DNA of 64,000 nucleotides from Bugula neritina (Eukaryota > Bryozoa > Gymnolaemata > Cheilostomatida > Bugulidae), in NCBI GenBank assembly GCA_964035545.1, contig OZ037768.1, positions 7,059,241-7,123,240 on the forward strand, read 5' to 3'. Shown here piece by piece: positions 12,701-27,700 of this stretch (position 1 is its first letter; each line of letters begins with the position of its first letter). A program made the position numbers and the translations under genes. The notes under the pieces are model-generated. The model made no database searches. It had not been told where the DNA came from and was given only the letters and a program-made list of their open reading frames with translations.

Positions 12701-15700
12701 AGTAGGAAAAGCTACTGTCTCAGCAAATCTGGTTATATTGTGTAAGTGAATGTTATTTTTAATTTCATGCTACACTTTCTTTTCTATTTATTGGATTTAA
12801 AACTGTATATTTTTATAATTTATTGCTGCTAAAACAATCTTCTTTTATTTTAAGCACCAGACACAATTGTGGAAAGCTCAACCACTACAGTAACCAGAAG
12901 GCAACAAGACTTCGTTATTAGTGGTGACCAAATAACTGAAAGTAGCATAGAAGATTCCAGCATGGGACCCATGTTTGTTCAACCATTACCAGGAAGTGTT
13001 GAAGTTGAAGAGAATTCTACTGTCAAGTAAGACATTCACCTATAGTGCTTATTTAAACTGATAAATCTAAACTTTATATTATTATTATGAGTTTAGCTGT
13101 AAATTTAAACTTTAGCCTTACATTTAGATTTCTCTGTAGTTTTGGACCTATATCTATTTATGTGAATCAGACTGTTTCATTTGTACTTATCATTAACTGT
13201 TGTACAGTACTTGCATCAATTTTAAAATTACAATTATTAAATGATAGCAAATTTTTTATAGTGACGTCAGTAGTAAGCCATTGTAAAGTTTTCATTAACC
13301 AATCAATTACTGGTCAGGCATGTCAGGCAAATTATTGCTTTGCATGTGTTTATAATGTTTTTCAGGTTAACAGTTTAAAGCAAATTTAATCGTCTATTTA
13401 AAATCAGCCAGTAAACTATATTGCATTGACCAAATTTATTACACGAAGTTGAATAAATTTCTCTGAAGCTAATTAAGTTACTATCTCCATGCTGCATATT
13501 TTTAGATTTAAGCCTATTAGGATATAAAATTTAAGGCAGTAATATTTTAGTATCGTTTAACTCTTATTTGCCTAAATAGCTTTGTCATTAAAGTAATTGA
13601 ATGTGAAACAAAAAAATAAAGTTTCCACATTTCTTAGATTGCCATGCAAGGTTACTGGAGTCCCAATGCCAACATTACAATGGTATCACAATGAAGTCCT
13701 TCTTCAGCCTAGACCAAACATCAACATCACCATAGATCAACAGTCTGGAGAAAGTTTCCTAGAAATTATTCGGGTGTCCAAAGCTGAAACTGGGTCGTAT
13801 CAAGTTGTAGCCAAGAACAGCAGTGGATTCTCAACCTCCACATGCATTATTACATTAAAATGTGAGTGGCTTGATTATTAAGGTTTTGTGTTTATATTAT
13901 GGCTTGATAAAGATTTAAGTTGACTTGACCTTTGAGTTCATTTTCTGTTGCTTGGAAACAATATTAATGTGCTATTGAGTCTGATGAGTATAAAAAATCC
14001 ACCTTTTCATTTGTCTCCAGTTACAATTTTAATTTATTTGCAGCCACTAAAACAAAACAGACCGTCACCGAGAAGTTTTCAACCACAGTTCGAGGGGGTG
14101 AAACAGTTACAACTAAAACTCTAACTACAACGGTTGATGGCGTAACTGAAACTCAAACAATGGTAACCAGCAGTAAAGACAAACCTGATGGTTATGTACA
14201 AGATGAATGTGAAGATGATACTCCCATTTCCAAAGAAATACTAAAAGAGGAAGCTTCTCTTTATATCCAAGTTGAAAGCCGACAAAAACAAGTTACTCAA
14301 GAACCCGTTGAGCAGATACCTAAAGTAGTAGAGTCAACTGCACCTACTTTGCAAATAGAGGAGATTCAGACAGGTACTGAAGAACTAGAAGCGACAACTC
14401 CTGAAAACTTTATGACTAGTGTGTCTGAAGTTACTGTATTACAAACTGAACAGTCTACTCAACCTCAGACAGAACAAAGCACAGTTGTTACAGAATTGAC
14501 ACAGACTGTCACACGTACAACACAAGTTGAGGAAAGACCTGTTGTGCCTGATAGTAGACTTACTGCATTGCAAGCTGATGAAGTGGTGTTTGAGGAATCT
14601 GTACCAAAGACACAAGAGCAAGCTACACCAATGACAGAACTGATGGAACCTGTTGTCGAAACTGAAGAACAGCTTACGGTGACAAATGTTTCTGAGGCTA
14701 CAATAGTAGAGAGTGACAAAGTGCCTTTGGAGCAATCTGTTCAAGAACTCCAACCACAAAAGACTCAACCAACAGAGTTACACTCAACTACAGCAGAAGT
14801 TGAGGAAATACCAGCTGTGACTGATAGTATACCTACTGCATCACAAGCTGACAAAGTGGTGTTTGAGGAAGCTGTACCAAAAACACAAGAGCAAGCTACA
14901 CCAATGACAGAACTGATGGAATCTGTTGTCGAAACTGAAGAACAGCTTACGGTGACAAATGTTTCTGAGGCTACAATAGTAGAGAGTGACAAAGTGCCTT
15001 TGGAGCAATCTGTTCAAGAACTCCAACCACAAAAGACTCAACCAACAGAGTTACACTCAACTACAGCAGAAGTTGAAGAAGTACCAGCTGTGACTGATAG
15101 TAAACCTACTGCATCACAAGCTGACGAAGTGGTGTTTGAGGAATCTGTACCAAAGAAGCAAGAACAATCCACACCAATGACAGAATTGATGGAACCTGTT
15201 GTAGAAACTGAAGAACAGCTTACGGTGACAAAAGTTTCTGAAGCTAAAGTTTTAGAGAGTGACAAAGTGCCTTTAGAGCAATCTGTTCAAGAAATTGAAC
15301 TGCAAACTACCCAACCAACAGATCTCCAGACTTATACAGTAGAAGTTGAGGAAATTCCAGCTGTGACTGATAGTAAACCTACTGCATCACAAGCTGAAAA
15401 AGTGGTGTTTGAGGAATCTGTACCAAAGAAGCAAGAACAATCCACACCAATGACAGAATTGATGGAGCCTGTTGTAGAAACTGAAGAACAGATTACAGTG
15501 ACAGACATTTCTGAAGCTAAAGTATTAGAGAGTGACAAAGTGTCTTTGGAGCAATCTGTTCAAGAAGTTGAACTGCAAAATACCCAACCAACAGATCTCC
15601 AGACTTCTACAGTAGAAGTTGAGGAAATTCCAGCTGTGACTGATAGCAAACCTACTGCATCGCAAGCTGACGAAGTGGTGTTTGAGGAAACTGTATCAAA

Positions 15701-18700
15701 GACACAAGAGCAAGCTACACCAATGACAGAACTGATGGAACCTGTTGTCGAAACTGAAGAACAGCTTACGGTGACAAATGTTTCTGAGGCTACAATAGTA
15801 GAGAATGACAAGGTGCCTTTGGAACAATCTGTTCAAGAAATTGAACTGCAAACTACCCAACCAACAGAGCTCCAGACTTATACAGTAGAAGTTGAGGAAG
15901 TACCAGCTGTGACTGATAGTAAACCTGCTGCATCGCAAGCTGACGAAGTGGTGTTTGAGGAAACTGTACCAAAGAAGCAAGAACAATCCACACCAATGAC
16001 AGAATTGATGGAACCTGTTGTCGAAACTGAAGAACAGATTACAGTGACAGACATTTCTGAAGCTAAAGTTTTAGAGAGTGACAAAGTATCTTTGGAGCAA
16101 TCTGTTCAAGAAGTTGAACTGCAAAATACCCAACCAACAGATCTCCAGACTTCTATAGTAGAAGTTGAGGAAATTCCAGCTGTGACTGATAGTAAACCTG
16201 CTGCATCGCAAGCTGATGAAGTGGTGTTTGAGGAATCTGTATCAAAGACACAAGAGCAAGCTACACCAATGACAGAACTGATGGAACCTGTTGTAGAAAC
16301 TGAAGAACAGCTGATGGTGACAAAAGTTTCTGAGGCTACAATAGTAGAGAGTGACAAAGTGCCTTTGGAGCAATCTGTTCAAGAACTCCAATCGCAAAAT
16401 GCTCAACCAACAGAGTTACACTCAATTACAGCAGAAGTTGAAGAAGTACCAGCTGTGACTGATAGTAAACCTACTGCATCGGGAGCTGACGAAGTGGTGT
16501 TTGAGGAATCTGTACCAAAGAAGCAAGAACAATCCACACCAATGACAGAATTGATGGAACCTGTTGTAGAAACTGAAGAACAGCATGCGGTGACAAATGT
16601 TTCTGAGGCTACAATAGTAGAGAGTGACAAAGTGCCTTTGGAGCAATCTGTTCAAGAACTCCAACCACAAAAGACTCAACCAACAGAGTTACACTCAACT
16701 ACAGCAGAAGTTGAAGAAGTACCAACTGTGACTGATAGTAAACCTACTGCATCGGGAGCTGACGAAGTGGTGTTTGAGGAATCTGTACCAAAGAAGCAAG
16801 AACAATCCACACCAATGACAGAATTGATGGAACCTGTTGTAGAAACTGAAGAACAGCATGCGGTGACAAATGTTTCTGAGGCTACAATAGTAGAGAGTGA
16901 CAAGGTGCCTTTGGAACAATCTGTTCAAGAAATTGAACTGCAAACTACCCAACCAACAGATCTCCAGACTTCTACAGTAGAAGTTGAAGAAGTACCAGCT
17001 GTGACTGATAGTAAACCTACTGCATCGGAAGCTGACGAAGTGGTGTTTGAGGAATCTGTACCAAAGAAGCAAGAACAATCCACACCAATGACAGAATTGA
17101 TGGAACCTGTTGTCGAAACTGAAGAACAGATTACAGTGACAGACATTTCTGAAGCTACAGTAGTAGAGAGTGACAAAGTGCCTTTGGAACAATCTGTTCA
17201 AGAACTCCAACCACAAAAGACTCAACCAACAGAGTTACACTCAACTACAGCAGAAGTTGAGGAAATACCAGCTGTGACTGATAGTATACCTACTGCATCG
17301 CAAGCTGACGAAGTGGTGTTTGAGGAATCTGTACCAAAGAAGCAAGAACAATCCACACCAATGACAGAATTGATGGAACCTGTTGTCGAAACTGAAGAAC
17401 AGCATACGGTGACAAATGTTTCTGAGGCTACAATAGTAGAGAGTGACAAAGTGCCTTTGGAACAATCTGTTCAAGAAATTGAACTGCAAACTACCCAACC
17501 AACTGATCTCCAGACTTATACAGTAGAAGTTGAAGAAGTACCAGCTGTGACTGATAGTAAACCTACTGCATCGCAAGCTGACGAAGTGGTGTTTGAGGAA
17601 TCTGTACCAAAGAAGCAAGAACAATCCACACCAATGACAGAATTGATGGAACCTGTTGTCGAAACTGAAGAACAGATTACAGTGACAGACATTTCTGAAG
17701 CTACAGTAGTAGAGAGTGACAAAGTGCCTTTGGAACAATCTGTTCAAGAACTCCAACCACAAAAGACTCAACCAACAGAGTTACACTCAACTACAGCAGA
17801 AGTTGAGGAAATACCAGCTGTGACTGATAGTATACCTACTGCATCGCAAGCTGACGAAGTGGTGTTTGAGGAATCTGTACCAAAGAAGCAAGAACAATCC
17901 ACACCAATGACAGAATTGATGGAACCTGTTGTCGAAACTGAAGAACAGCATACGGTGACAAATGTTTCTGAGGCTACAATAGTAGAGAGTGACAAAGTGC
18001 CTTTGGAACAATCTGTTCAAGAAATTGAACTGCAAACTACCCAACCAACTGATCTCCAGACTTATACAGTAGAAGTTGAAGAAGTACCAGCTGTGACTGA
18101 TAGTAAACCTACTGCATCGCAAGCTGACGAAGTGGTGTTTGAGGAATCTGTACCAAAGAAGCAAGAACAATCCACACCAATGACAGAATTGATGGAACCT
18201 GTTGTCGAAACTGAAGAACAGATTACAGTGACAGACATTTCTGAAGCTAAAGTATTAGAGAGTGACAAAGTATCTTTGGAGAAATCTGTTCAAGAAGTTG
18301 AACTGCAAAATACCCAACCATCAGATCTCCAGACTTCTACAGTAGAAGTTGAGGAAATTCCAGCTGTGACTGATAGCAAACCTGCTGCATCGCAAGCTGA
18401 CGAAGTGGTGTTTCAGGAAGCTGTACCAAAGACACAAGAGCAAGCTACACCAATGACAGAACTGATGGAACCTGTTGTCGAAACTGAAGAACAGCTTACG
18501 GTGACAAATGTTTCTGAGGCTACAATAGTAGAGAGTGACAAAGTGCCTTTGGAGCAATCTGTTCAAGAACTCCAACCACAAAAGACTCAACCAACAGAGT
18601 TACACTCAACTATAGCAGAAGTTGAGGAAATTCCAGCTGTGACTGATAGTAAACCTACTGCATCGCAAGCCGATGAAGTGGTATTGGAGGAAACCGAACC

Positions 18701-21700
18701 AAAGAAGCAAGAACAATCCACACCAATGACAGAATTGATGGAACCTGTTGTCGAAACTGAAGATCAAATTACAGTGACAGACATTTCTGAAGCTAAAGTA
18801 TTAGAGAGTGACAAAGTGCCTTTGGAACAATCTGTTCAAGAAATTGAACTGCAAACTACCCAACCAACTGATCTCCAGACTTATACAGTAAAAGTTGAAG
18901 AAGTACCAGCTGTGACTGATAGTAAACCTACTGCATCGCAAGCTGACGAAGTGGTGTTTGAGGAATCTGTACCAAAGAAGCAAGAACAATCCACACCAAT
19001 GACAGAATTGATGGAACCTGTTGTCGAAACTGAAGAACAGATTACAGTGACAGACATTTCTGAAGCTAAAGTATTAGAGAGTGACAAAGTATCTTTGGAG
19101 AAATCTGTTCAAGAAGTTGAACTGCAAAATACCCAACCATCAGATCTCCAGACTTCTACAGTAGAAGTTGAGGAAATTCCAGCTGTGACTGATAGCAAAC
19201 CTGCTGCATCGCAAGCTGACGAAGTGGTGTTTCAGGAAGCTGTACCAAAGACACAAGAGCAAGCTACACCAATGACAGAACTGATGGAACCTGTTGTCGA
19301 AACTGAAGAACAGCTTACGGTGACAAATGTTTCTGAGGCTACAATAGTAGAGAGTGACAAAGTGCCTTTGGAGCAATCTGTTCAAGAACTCCAACCACAA
19401 AAGACTCAACCAACAGAGTTACACTCAACTATAGCAGAAGTTGAGGAAATTCCAGCTGTGACTGATAGTAAACCTACTGCATCGCAAGCCGATGAAGTGG
19501 TATTGGAGGAAACCGAACCAAAGAAGCAAGAACAATCCACACCAATGACAGAATTGATGGAACCTGTTGTCGAAACTGAAGATCAAATTACAGTGACAGA
19601 CATTTCTGAAGCTAAAGTATTAGAGAGTGACAAAGTGCCTTTGGAGCAATCTGTTCAAGAACTCCAACCACAAAAGACTCAACCAACAGAGTTACACCCA
19701 ACTATAGCAGAAGTTGAGGAAATTCCAGCTGTGACTGATAGTAAACCTACTGCATCGCAAGCCGACGAAGTGGTATTGGAGGAAACCGAACCAAAGACAC
19801 AAGAGCAAGCTACACCAATGACAGAACTGATGGAACCTGTTGTGGAAACTGGCGAACAGCTTGAAGAGACAAATGTGTCTGAAGCTGAAATATTAGAGAG
19901 TGACAAAGTGCCTTTAGAGCAATCTGTTCAAGAAGTTCAACTGCAAAATACCCAACCATCAGATCTCCAGACTTCTACAGCAGAAGTTGAGGAAATTCCA
20001 GCTGTGACTGATAGTAGACTTACTGTATCAAAAGCTGATGAAATGGTGTTGGAGGAGTCTGAATCAAAGACACAAGAACAATCCACACCAATGACAGAAT
20101 TGATGGAACCTGTTGTAGAAACTGAAGAACAGATTACAGTGACCAAAATTTCTGAAGCTACAATATTAGAGAGTGACAAATTGCTTTTGGAAAAATCTGT
20201 TATGGAAGTTCAACTGCAAGATACCCAACCATCAGACCTACAATCATCTACAACAGAAGTTGAGAAAATGCCAGCTGTGACTGATAGCAAACTTATTGAG
20301 ACTAAGCCTTCTGTAGAAGAAGCTGAAGATGTTCAGATAGAGCAATCTCATTTTGATATCCAAGAGCAAAAGACTGAACCACTTGAGTTGTCATTTCCTG
20401 CCGTTGATGTTGAGCACAACACTGACATTCTGAAAAGTAGCCAGCCTACAGTAAAGACAGTTGATGAAGTTTTGTTGGAGAAACCTGCTAAAGAGGATCA
20501 AATGCAGAATGTTTCAGTCACGGAACTTCGCGTACCTGTAAACATGCTTGAAGAACAGTCTAAACTTTCAAGTGAGGTTAAGCCAACACTTGGTTTAACT
20601 GAAGGACTTCCCATGGAAGACTCTGTTCAAGACATTCTAATACAGAATGCACTTACCAAAGAATCTGACATTTCTTTTGAAGAAGTAGGTGATAGCTCTG
20701 AGCCGCTCACTATGCAGATAGATGATGTTAGTGTACAACACACACCTGAGAACCTGACAGAGCTTGATATACAGGTCAATGTTTCTCAAGGTCCTGATAA
20801 AGTTAAATCCCCAATGTCACCAGTTGATGAGTCAATGGTGGTTCCTGAAGAAAAGTCTGTGATAGCTTTCAAGTCAGAAGAAACTCTTTCTACTTCAACT
20901 ACCATAGAGCAGGTATGCTTAGGCACTTCTTTATCTCCAGCTGATATTGCATTTTCGCAAAGACTTTTAAATTTCAACATGATTACATAAAATATTTTGA
21001 TTGGATACATTTATTAGATGTGTTTAGCTCAATGTTTGACTTCATGGCTAGCTTTGAGCTACGGAAATCACCTTTAAATTTAAAAAAAATGTTATTTTTA
21101 GCATCTTCGAATTACTTAACCAATTACAGTGAGAAGCTGTAAACAAAGCAATAGTACGCATATTTTGCTCAAAACTGTTTGTAAAAAGGCCACTTGAATT
21201 CAGAAAATTTTCGTCATTTTGCAGAGTTTTCCAGACGTTTCTGTGGACCAGACATTAGACTTGAAATCCAGCGAGATTGTAGTTACTGGTGAGTGTGATC
21301 ACTATATGCCACATATACTCAGATTCATTGGTTGCTAGACAAATGCACACAGACTGCAGTCACTGTATTACATCCATGTGAGGATTGACTATTGAGTCTG
21401 CAAATCATGCCTGATACACATTTACTGATGCTACTAAAATTGCAGCTAGTTTTGAAGTTGCTGGCAGTTATTTACATAACTTTTAGAGTATCTGCTATTA
21501 ATATTGATGAGATTAGGCATAGTTTATTGAATACAAGCTGTTTATATGCACAAGTAGAACATGAATTTTTTCAATATACGATTATAGACACGTAAAACTA
21601 GTTTGTGCAAGTAATTAGCTATTTAATGCATCTGCTTAATTGCTGGATTGCATAATGCATTACGGTACATGCAATTAGTGCAGTGATATATACTCTCATT

Positions 21701-24700
21701 TTAACACTGATATCACTGCAACATCTTGTTGAAACGGAGTCAGTGGGTTGGGGTGGTATGGGGCTATGTAGCTTGTGGTGCTATGGGTTTACTGTTTAGT
21801 CGAGGCATAGCAATTATAAACAGCCGCCGCTCTCTATCTCTTTCAGATTCTGAAGAATCCTCTATCTCCAGTGTCAGAGATGCTGTTGGTAAGCTTTATT
21901 CTCAATACTTCAGAAGGTTTATATGCATGGTGTGCTGTGAAGTTTTCAGTTGAAAGTCATTTTATACTCTTTGATGGTTCAACAGTTTCTAGCTTCTAGG
22001 TTGATGTTGTAAATTTGCCAACTGATGGTAATTTTTGAGTTAATTTGACTTGGATTTAGGAAACAAATTCACAACACAACAAAAAATGTTTTCTTGTATT
22101 TACTGTAGTTTCCAATGCATGCACTGGTGTGCTGAGAGTTCCTGCATGGAAACATCATACTTCTTATGTAGATTAATAGTAACTTGTGTAGACTGAAAGT
22201 TTAACTAGGATCTAAATTGTTCTTAATTTTATTTGTGCATATTATTATGCATTTTAATTGTATTTTAATTAAATTACATGCATTTTAAATTGAACTATTT
22301 CTCATTTAAATTCAATTGAAATATATATAAGTTTGAATCAGCACTAAACCAGTTGAGAATTGCTTGTTTTCATTTATATACCAGTATTTAGTAGCATGCC
22401 ATGTGCTGTTAGTTGAAATGCTCACTTGATTTGAAGTATTAATATACCTCGTATTATCTGCACGGACTCTGTTGACCCCCAGCATACTAGTTGATGCATC
22501 TGCTTTTTAGTTACCCCTAAAACTGAAGATGTTAGTTACACCACTGAGCAGACCTCCCTTCCCCCACTATTCACCACCCCTCTTCATGAAGAAGGGGCGC
22601 CAGTTAGTTCCCCCGTATTTATTCAACCGTTGGAAAGCGTGGAAGAGGCATTACCTTTGCAGCTCACTGAGCAGTTGTCAAATGTTTCAGTCGACACTGA
22701 GATCGAGCCAGTTTCCTCCGAGGAAGTTCGAGAAGAGCTGGTGGTGCTTGAACTCCAAGCTGACCTTAAGTGGGCAAAATGTTAGTTTTATGCGCTTCAA
22801 TCTTTTGCTATTGCATGTTCAACCCAACATTTGATATACAAGTTTTTTGTTTATAATGAAATCAACATGTTGTTAGCTATGTTTAGGGATACTCTTGCAT
22901 TCTCAGATTGAATTCATTTACCAATTTGCTTTAAAGTCAGCTATACTTTTTGTTAATGATACATTCATTGCTCTACAATAAATAGCTGCATGATAAATTA
23001 GAATAATTAGAGTTCCATTTTCCAACCTCCTTTAGCTTTGCTCTGGGCTGATGCACATGTCCTATGCTGTGAATTACCGTGGGTACACTAAACCTTAGGG
23101 TATACAGCATGAAAATATTTAGGAATATAGAAAATACAAACTGTTTTCACACTGTCCACCTTTCTGGGGACGGATCATAATTTCGAAGGCCCATTGCTCT
23201 GAAGGTTCATTAGTCCGAAAATATCTGCCCAGTATGCATTAACTGAACAAGTTGTTATTTTGATTACATCATAATATATTACAATAGAAGTAGAATAACT
23301 TTTAAAATCATTGATAGTATACGGCCCCTGACCTATCCATATTATGATTACATCGTACCTATATATTGGCTAATTTACAATTACTCTTCATTTTATTGTT
23401 TTTTTATATTAATTTTTTCCCTTTTGTATTTTAGCACCAGGGCAGCCAAAGGAAGTAGCAACTGGAGAAGCCAGCTGGACACCTGACCAGCAGAATGAAG
23501 GTTTGCAACTGATATCTACTGTAGAGCTATTATTCACTTACCTTGTGGTGTTGTCAGTGTTAGTCGCACTGCTACTGCAGCTACTACTAAAGATTTTCAA
23601 ATCTGTTTACAAATGTGGAAATAGACAGAAAAGCTATTTATTATGTTCTGCAGCTGTAGGCTGATAGGAGTGTTTGAAAATTTTGTTTATTGCCGTTTTT
23701 GCATGTTTGCATATTATGCAGAGCTATTGTGAAGCAACTGACATTTTTTTGGTTATTATTTGGTGGCATCAGAATGTTATTAATTAGCTGTGAAGTGTCA
23801 TCTGCTTGGTAGTTTAGTAACTGAGTGTTTAGAAATTTACTAGGATTTGTTTTACTTGATTTTTGTGCGGTTTTTGTTTAACATAGTTTAGTTTCCTAGT
23901 GTTTAATATTTTTGTTTTTGTGATTAAGCTTTTACTATTCGAAATTAATGGAGAAAGAAGAATTTGTGGTGTAATGAATTCTATGGCAGGATGCTTTGCT
24001 CTGCTAATATTCATTTGTTTCAATTTCAGTGATCATAAATTAGTGTGCAATGATGATGTGACTCGACATATCATTATAGCACAAGTTCTTCATTTCCCTT
24101 TGCTTCCAGCCTGGTGTTCAAGTGCATAGTCATTTAAAGCAAATGGCATGCACTTGTAACTCACTTTTTATTGACTTCAAGGGAAACTGGTGCTACCTCA
24201 CATAGTTATCAGATATGCAAAATATTAATGGCTTTCCCTTTTGACAAATTCTCTCAACTTTAGCCAACAATGTCTGATGATTGAATAATCATGCTTTCTT
24301 AGTCAAAATATTAGTATCACAATGTGCTTTGCTGCAGCTTCCCTTCAAGAAAGCCTTCATTTTAATTCTAATTCATGACAGGTGGAATTTTTTGTGTACA
24401 TCTTCTTTAAAAAAGTATTGAATTGTCAAGAAACTAATAAAGTGTTTGAACCTCAATTCAATGAGCCGTTTTGTAAAATGAAAACTGTGGCAATCACAAT
24501 TCTCACAATTGAACATTGCAAGTGACTGTTTTCCCCTTCATTGCTAGATATGTGCATAGTGAAGATGTTGATTGAAATCGGCGTTCCACCTGTCATTTTT
24601 CAACCAACCTGTGTATATATGCTCCAGTGTGACTCTCACGTACACGTATATTCATATTTCTTCAGTTCATATAAATTGTAATCGTTTAGAGTTTTCAAGT

Positions 24701-27700
24701 TGCTTCAAATCCATGCATATTGTGTTTGATTGTTTCACTGCATATGTCTCAGTCGAGAGGCTTTGATAGTTTTTCTTACCACCATTTATGATGGCTTTTC
24801 TCTTTGCATCTTTTAACCTCTGCAACTGTACAGATTTCTGTTCAATAAATTGTTTTCTCTTCTTTGTGCCCCGTTTTATTGCTTTCCCAACTGTTGTATG
24901 TTTGTTTTTAAATTGTACCTTTGTGCATTTTGTCTGTCTTTGTGTAGCGTGTGTGCTTGCATGTGTTGAGGTGTGTGAGTTTTCAGTCTTGAATTTATTG
25001 CCTTGACCTGCATGGTTTTGATAAACACTGATGCATGATGAACATATTTTTATTTTAGATGTGTGCTACGAGGTCGTGTTTGGACAGATTGACAATATTC
25101 TCTTTAAAACATCATAGATGAACTGTAATTTTAATTGTCATCGTTAGCTTGTCTCCTTATATAAAGCTTATAAAAATATATATATTCTAAATAGTTACAA
25201 TTTACAAGAATTTTTTTATATCTTTTGTGTAATGGAATCTAATACATTGTAAGTATTATTTATTTCTTCAATTGAAATTGAACTTTTTTGTGAGCTTCCT
25301 GTGTTCTATTACATTCTGTGTGCTAGTTTTATTTTATGATACAATTAATTTTATTCCATCTTTGTTTTTATACTATTTAATGGTTTTCTGTTTTTGGCTG
25401 TGAATACCCATTATTATGATTATGTGACCATTTTGTTAATGAATGATAAATAAATATTTTAGCTGTGGCTCCTCACCAAGTTTTGCCAATAAGCAAGAGT
25501 GTGGTTAAAGACAGTTCCCCAGTTGATGTAGCAGAAGCCGAAGTGGTGCTACCCCAGCAAGAGGCGCCAGAAATTCTCACATGCCTTATTGACTCAGAAG
25601 CCGAAATTGGAACAGCTGTTACTTTCGAAGTTGTCATTAGAGGTGCTGTATATATGTTTATAGTTGAGCAGGTCAACCAGTTTACAGCATATTGACAAAT
25701 ATCCATTTTGCATTTTTCCAATTTAATTCTGCTATTTTGTTATAAAGGGAAAAAACAAATTACGCTACATTACTATTTTTTAAATGGGTTAGTTCTGCTG
25801 CAATACAATGTAATACTATGCAGTCAATTTATTTAGAGATACCTAGTCTCTTATTATGGCACATGAGAAATTTTATAAGCATTGCTCTCTCTTTGTTAAC
25901 AGGCATTCCTCAGCCAACAATTGAGTGGTATATAGATGAAGATGTCATCCCACTTGATGATGAATATTATGAAATGACTTTCTATGAAGGTCGGGCAAAG
26001 CTGTTCATGAAAACAGTAGATGTTCATGATGAAGGAGAATATATGGTTGTTGCGACCAATGAATACGGTTCTGCCTCTTCCTCATGTGAACTCACAGTTA
26101 TTGGTAATTTGGTGATAGTTTTAGTAGACTGCAGCACCTACAGTGATGACAAAAAAACTGCCTTTTTGTGAAATAATGTGGTTTTTAGCCTATTTTTGTA
26201 TTTACTTGCAGGATTTATTGAGCAGTAATACTTATATTTTCTTTGTTTTTAGCTGGTGACGGAAAAGCTCCAGAATTTTCTGTTGCGCTTGAACCAACTC
26301 AAGTTCTTGATGGAGAAAAGACAACTTTAACCGTGATATATGATGCTAAACCTACTCCAAACGTGCAGTGGTTTAGAAATGACGTTCTCCTAATTCCTTC
26401 AGCTGATTTTGCAATAGTCACGGATGCGACCAAGAGTTGTCTTACTATTGAAGACTCCATGCCAGAAGATTCGGGCCTGTACAAAGTGGTTCTCACCAAC
26501 CCACATGGCGACGCTGTGTCAGTGGCATCAGTTGAAGTTGTTGAAGAAGAAGAGCAAGTCACGGAGCTGGTAACTAGTCTAGCAGAAACCATACTTGAGG
26601 AGGATGTGACTGAAGTGACTGAAAACACGATTCAACAAGATGTTAACATATCACACATTGTACCTGAAGTTAAAGAAGTTCTATACTCTGCTACTGATGT
26701 TCCGGACAGCCAAGTTGAAGTCATTTCAACAGATACATATAACGTTTACAACGAGAATGCTACAGACACTCAATTCAGTGCTAAGGTTATGCCCACAGTT
26801 TGCGAGGACCATCTTCACGAGTTGCAGAAGGATGAGGATGTTTTGATGACATCTGCTCACTCAGCAGAAGATGTTCCAGAAGAACTTGAAGACGGGCAAA
26901 CAACCTTAAAAGAAACTATCGCACCATCCGTTAGTGAAATAGTCCAGTTTAGTGAAACTACTACGAATCAAGATGTCAAACTTGATGATAGTGTGTCAGC
27001 TGAAATCGTTGTTGATACTGTGGAAACACAATCAAAAGAAACAACTTCACATGTTCCAACTCTCATTCAAGAAGATTTAACTTCTACAGTGCAATCTTCT
27101 AAACCAGTGGATGTTGCTGTTTCCAGTTCACAAGATGTCACCTTGGAAACGGACAAGAATGAATTAACAACAGTAGACTCTCTGACCAAGCACATTACCA
27201 TGAAGACAGAAGAGGTTTCGACTTCTGAAGATGTTGCACCAACAATACCAATGTCTGAAACACCAACTGAAATCACCGTTGATCAAAATCAGCCTACAAA
27301 ATTGCTTGTAACAGTCGACACTTCACCATCTGTAGTTGATAAACCGGTGTTTACTTCTACTTCATTAAAGGAAGTAGATGCTACTTCGGTTTTGCCCGTA
27401 GACACCACCTTAGAGGCTTCGTCTTCTGAGAAGTTGTATGCTACAAGTCTAGCAACTACCATTGCGCATAAAGAAGACTCTGAGCAATCGTTAGAAATTT
27501 CACCAAACAATTCACAAATGGCATCTAGCAAAGATGTAGTGATTAAATCTCAGTCCAGCGATACAAGTTCTGTTGCTTTTGTCATACAAGAGAGTGTCTC
27601 TGATGTGGCTGAGTCATTGGCTGAAGCAAGTCCTTCATCTGTCAAAGAACTGTCCACTTCTATCTCAGAAGTCACATTGGAATTAGATAGATCAGATGCT

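Noticed and set aside
14439-20179. Many long minus-strand open frames across the 21-unit array
   Set aside because: They recur with the 273-bp period, start at chance ATGs and have low-complexity Ser/Thr/Val or Phe/His-rich products. They are shadows of the plus-strand coding repeat.
22111-22128. 18-nt phase-1 piece in the intron 21889-22510
   Set aside because: The donor gtgtgc is weak and the residues V-S-N-A-C-T are not acidic; likely chance.
23165-23235. A named transposon from the CGAAGG...GTCCGAA motif
   Set aside because: Only a short degenerate piece is present; no terminal repeats or coding remains allow a family call.
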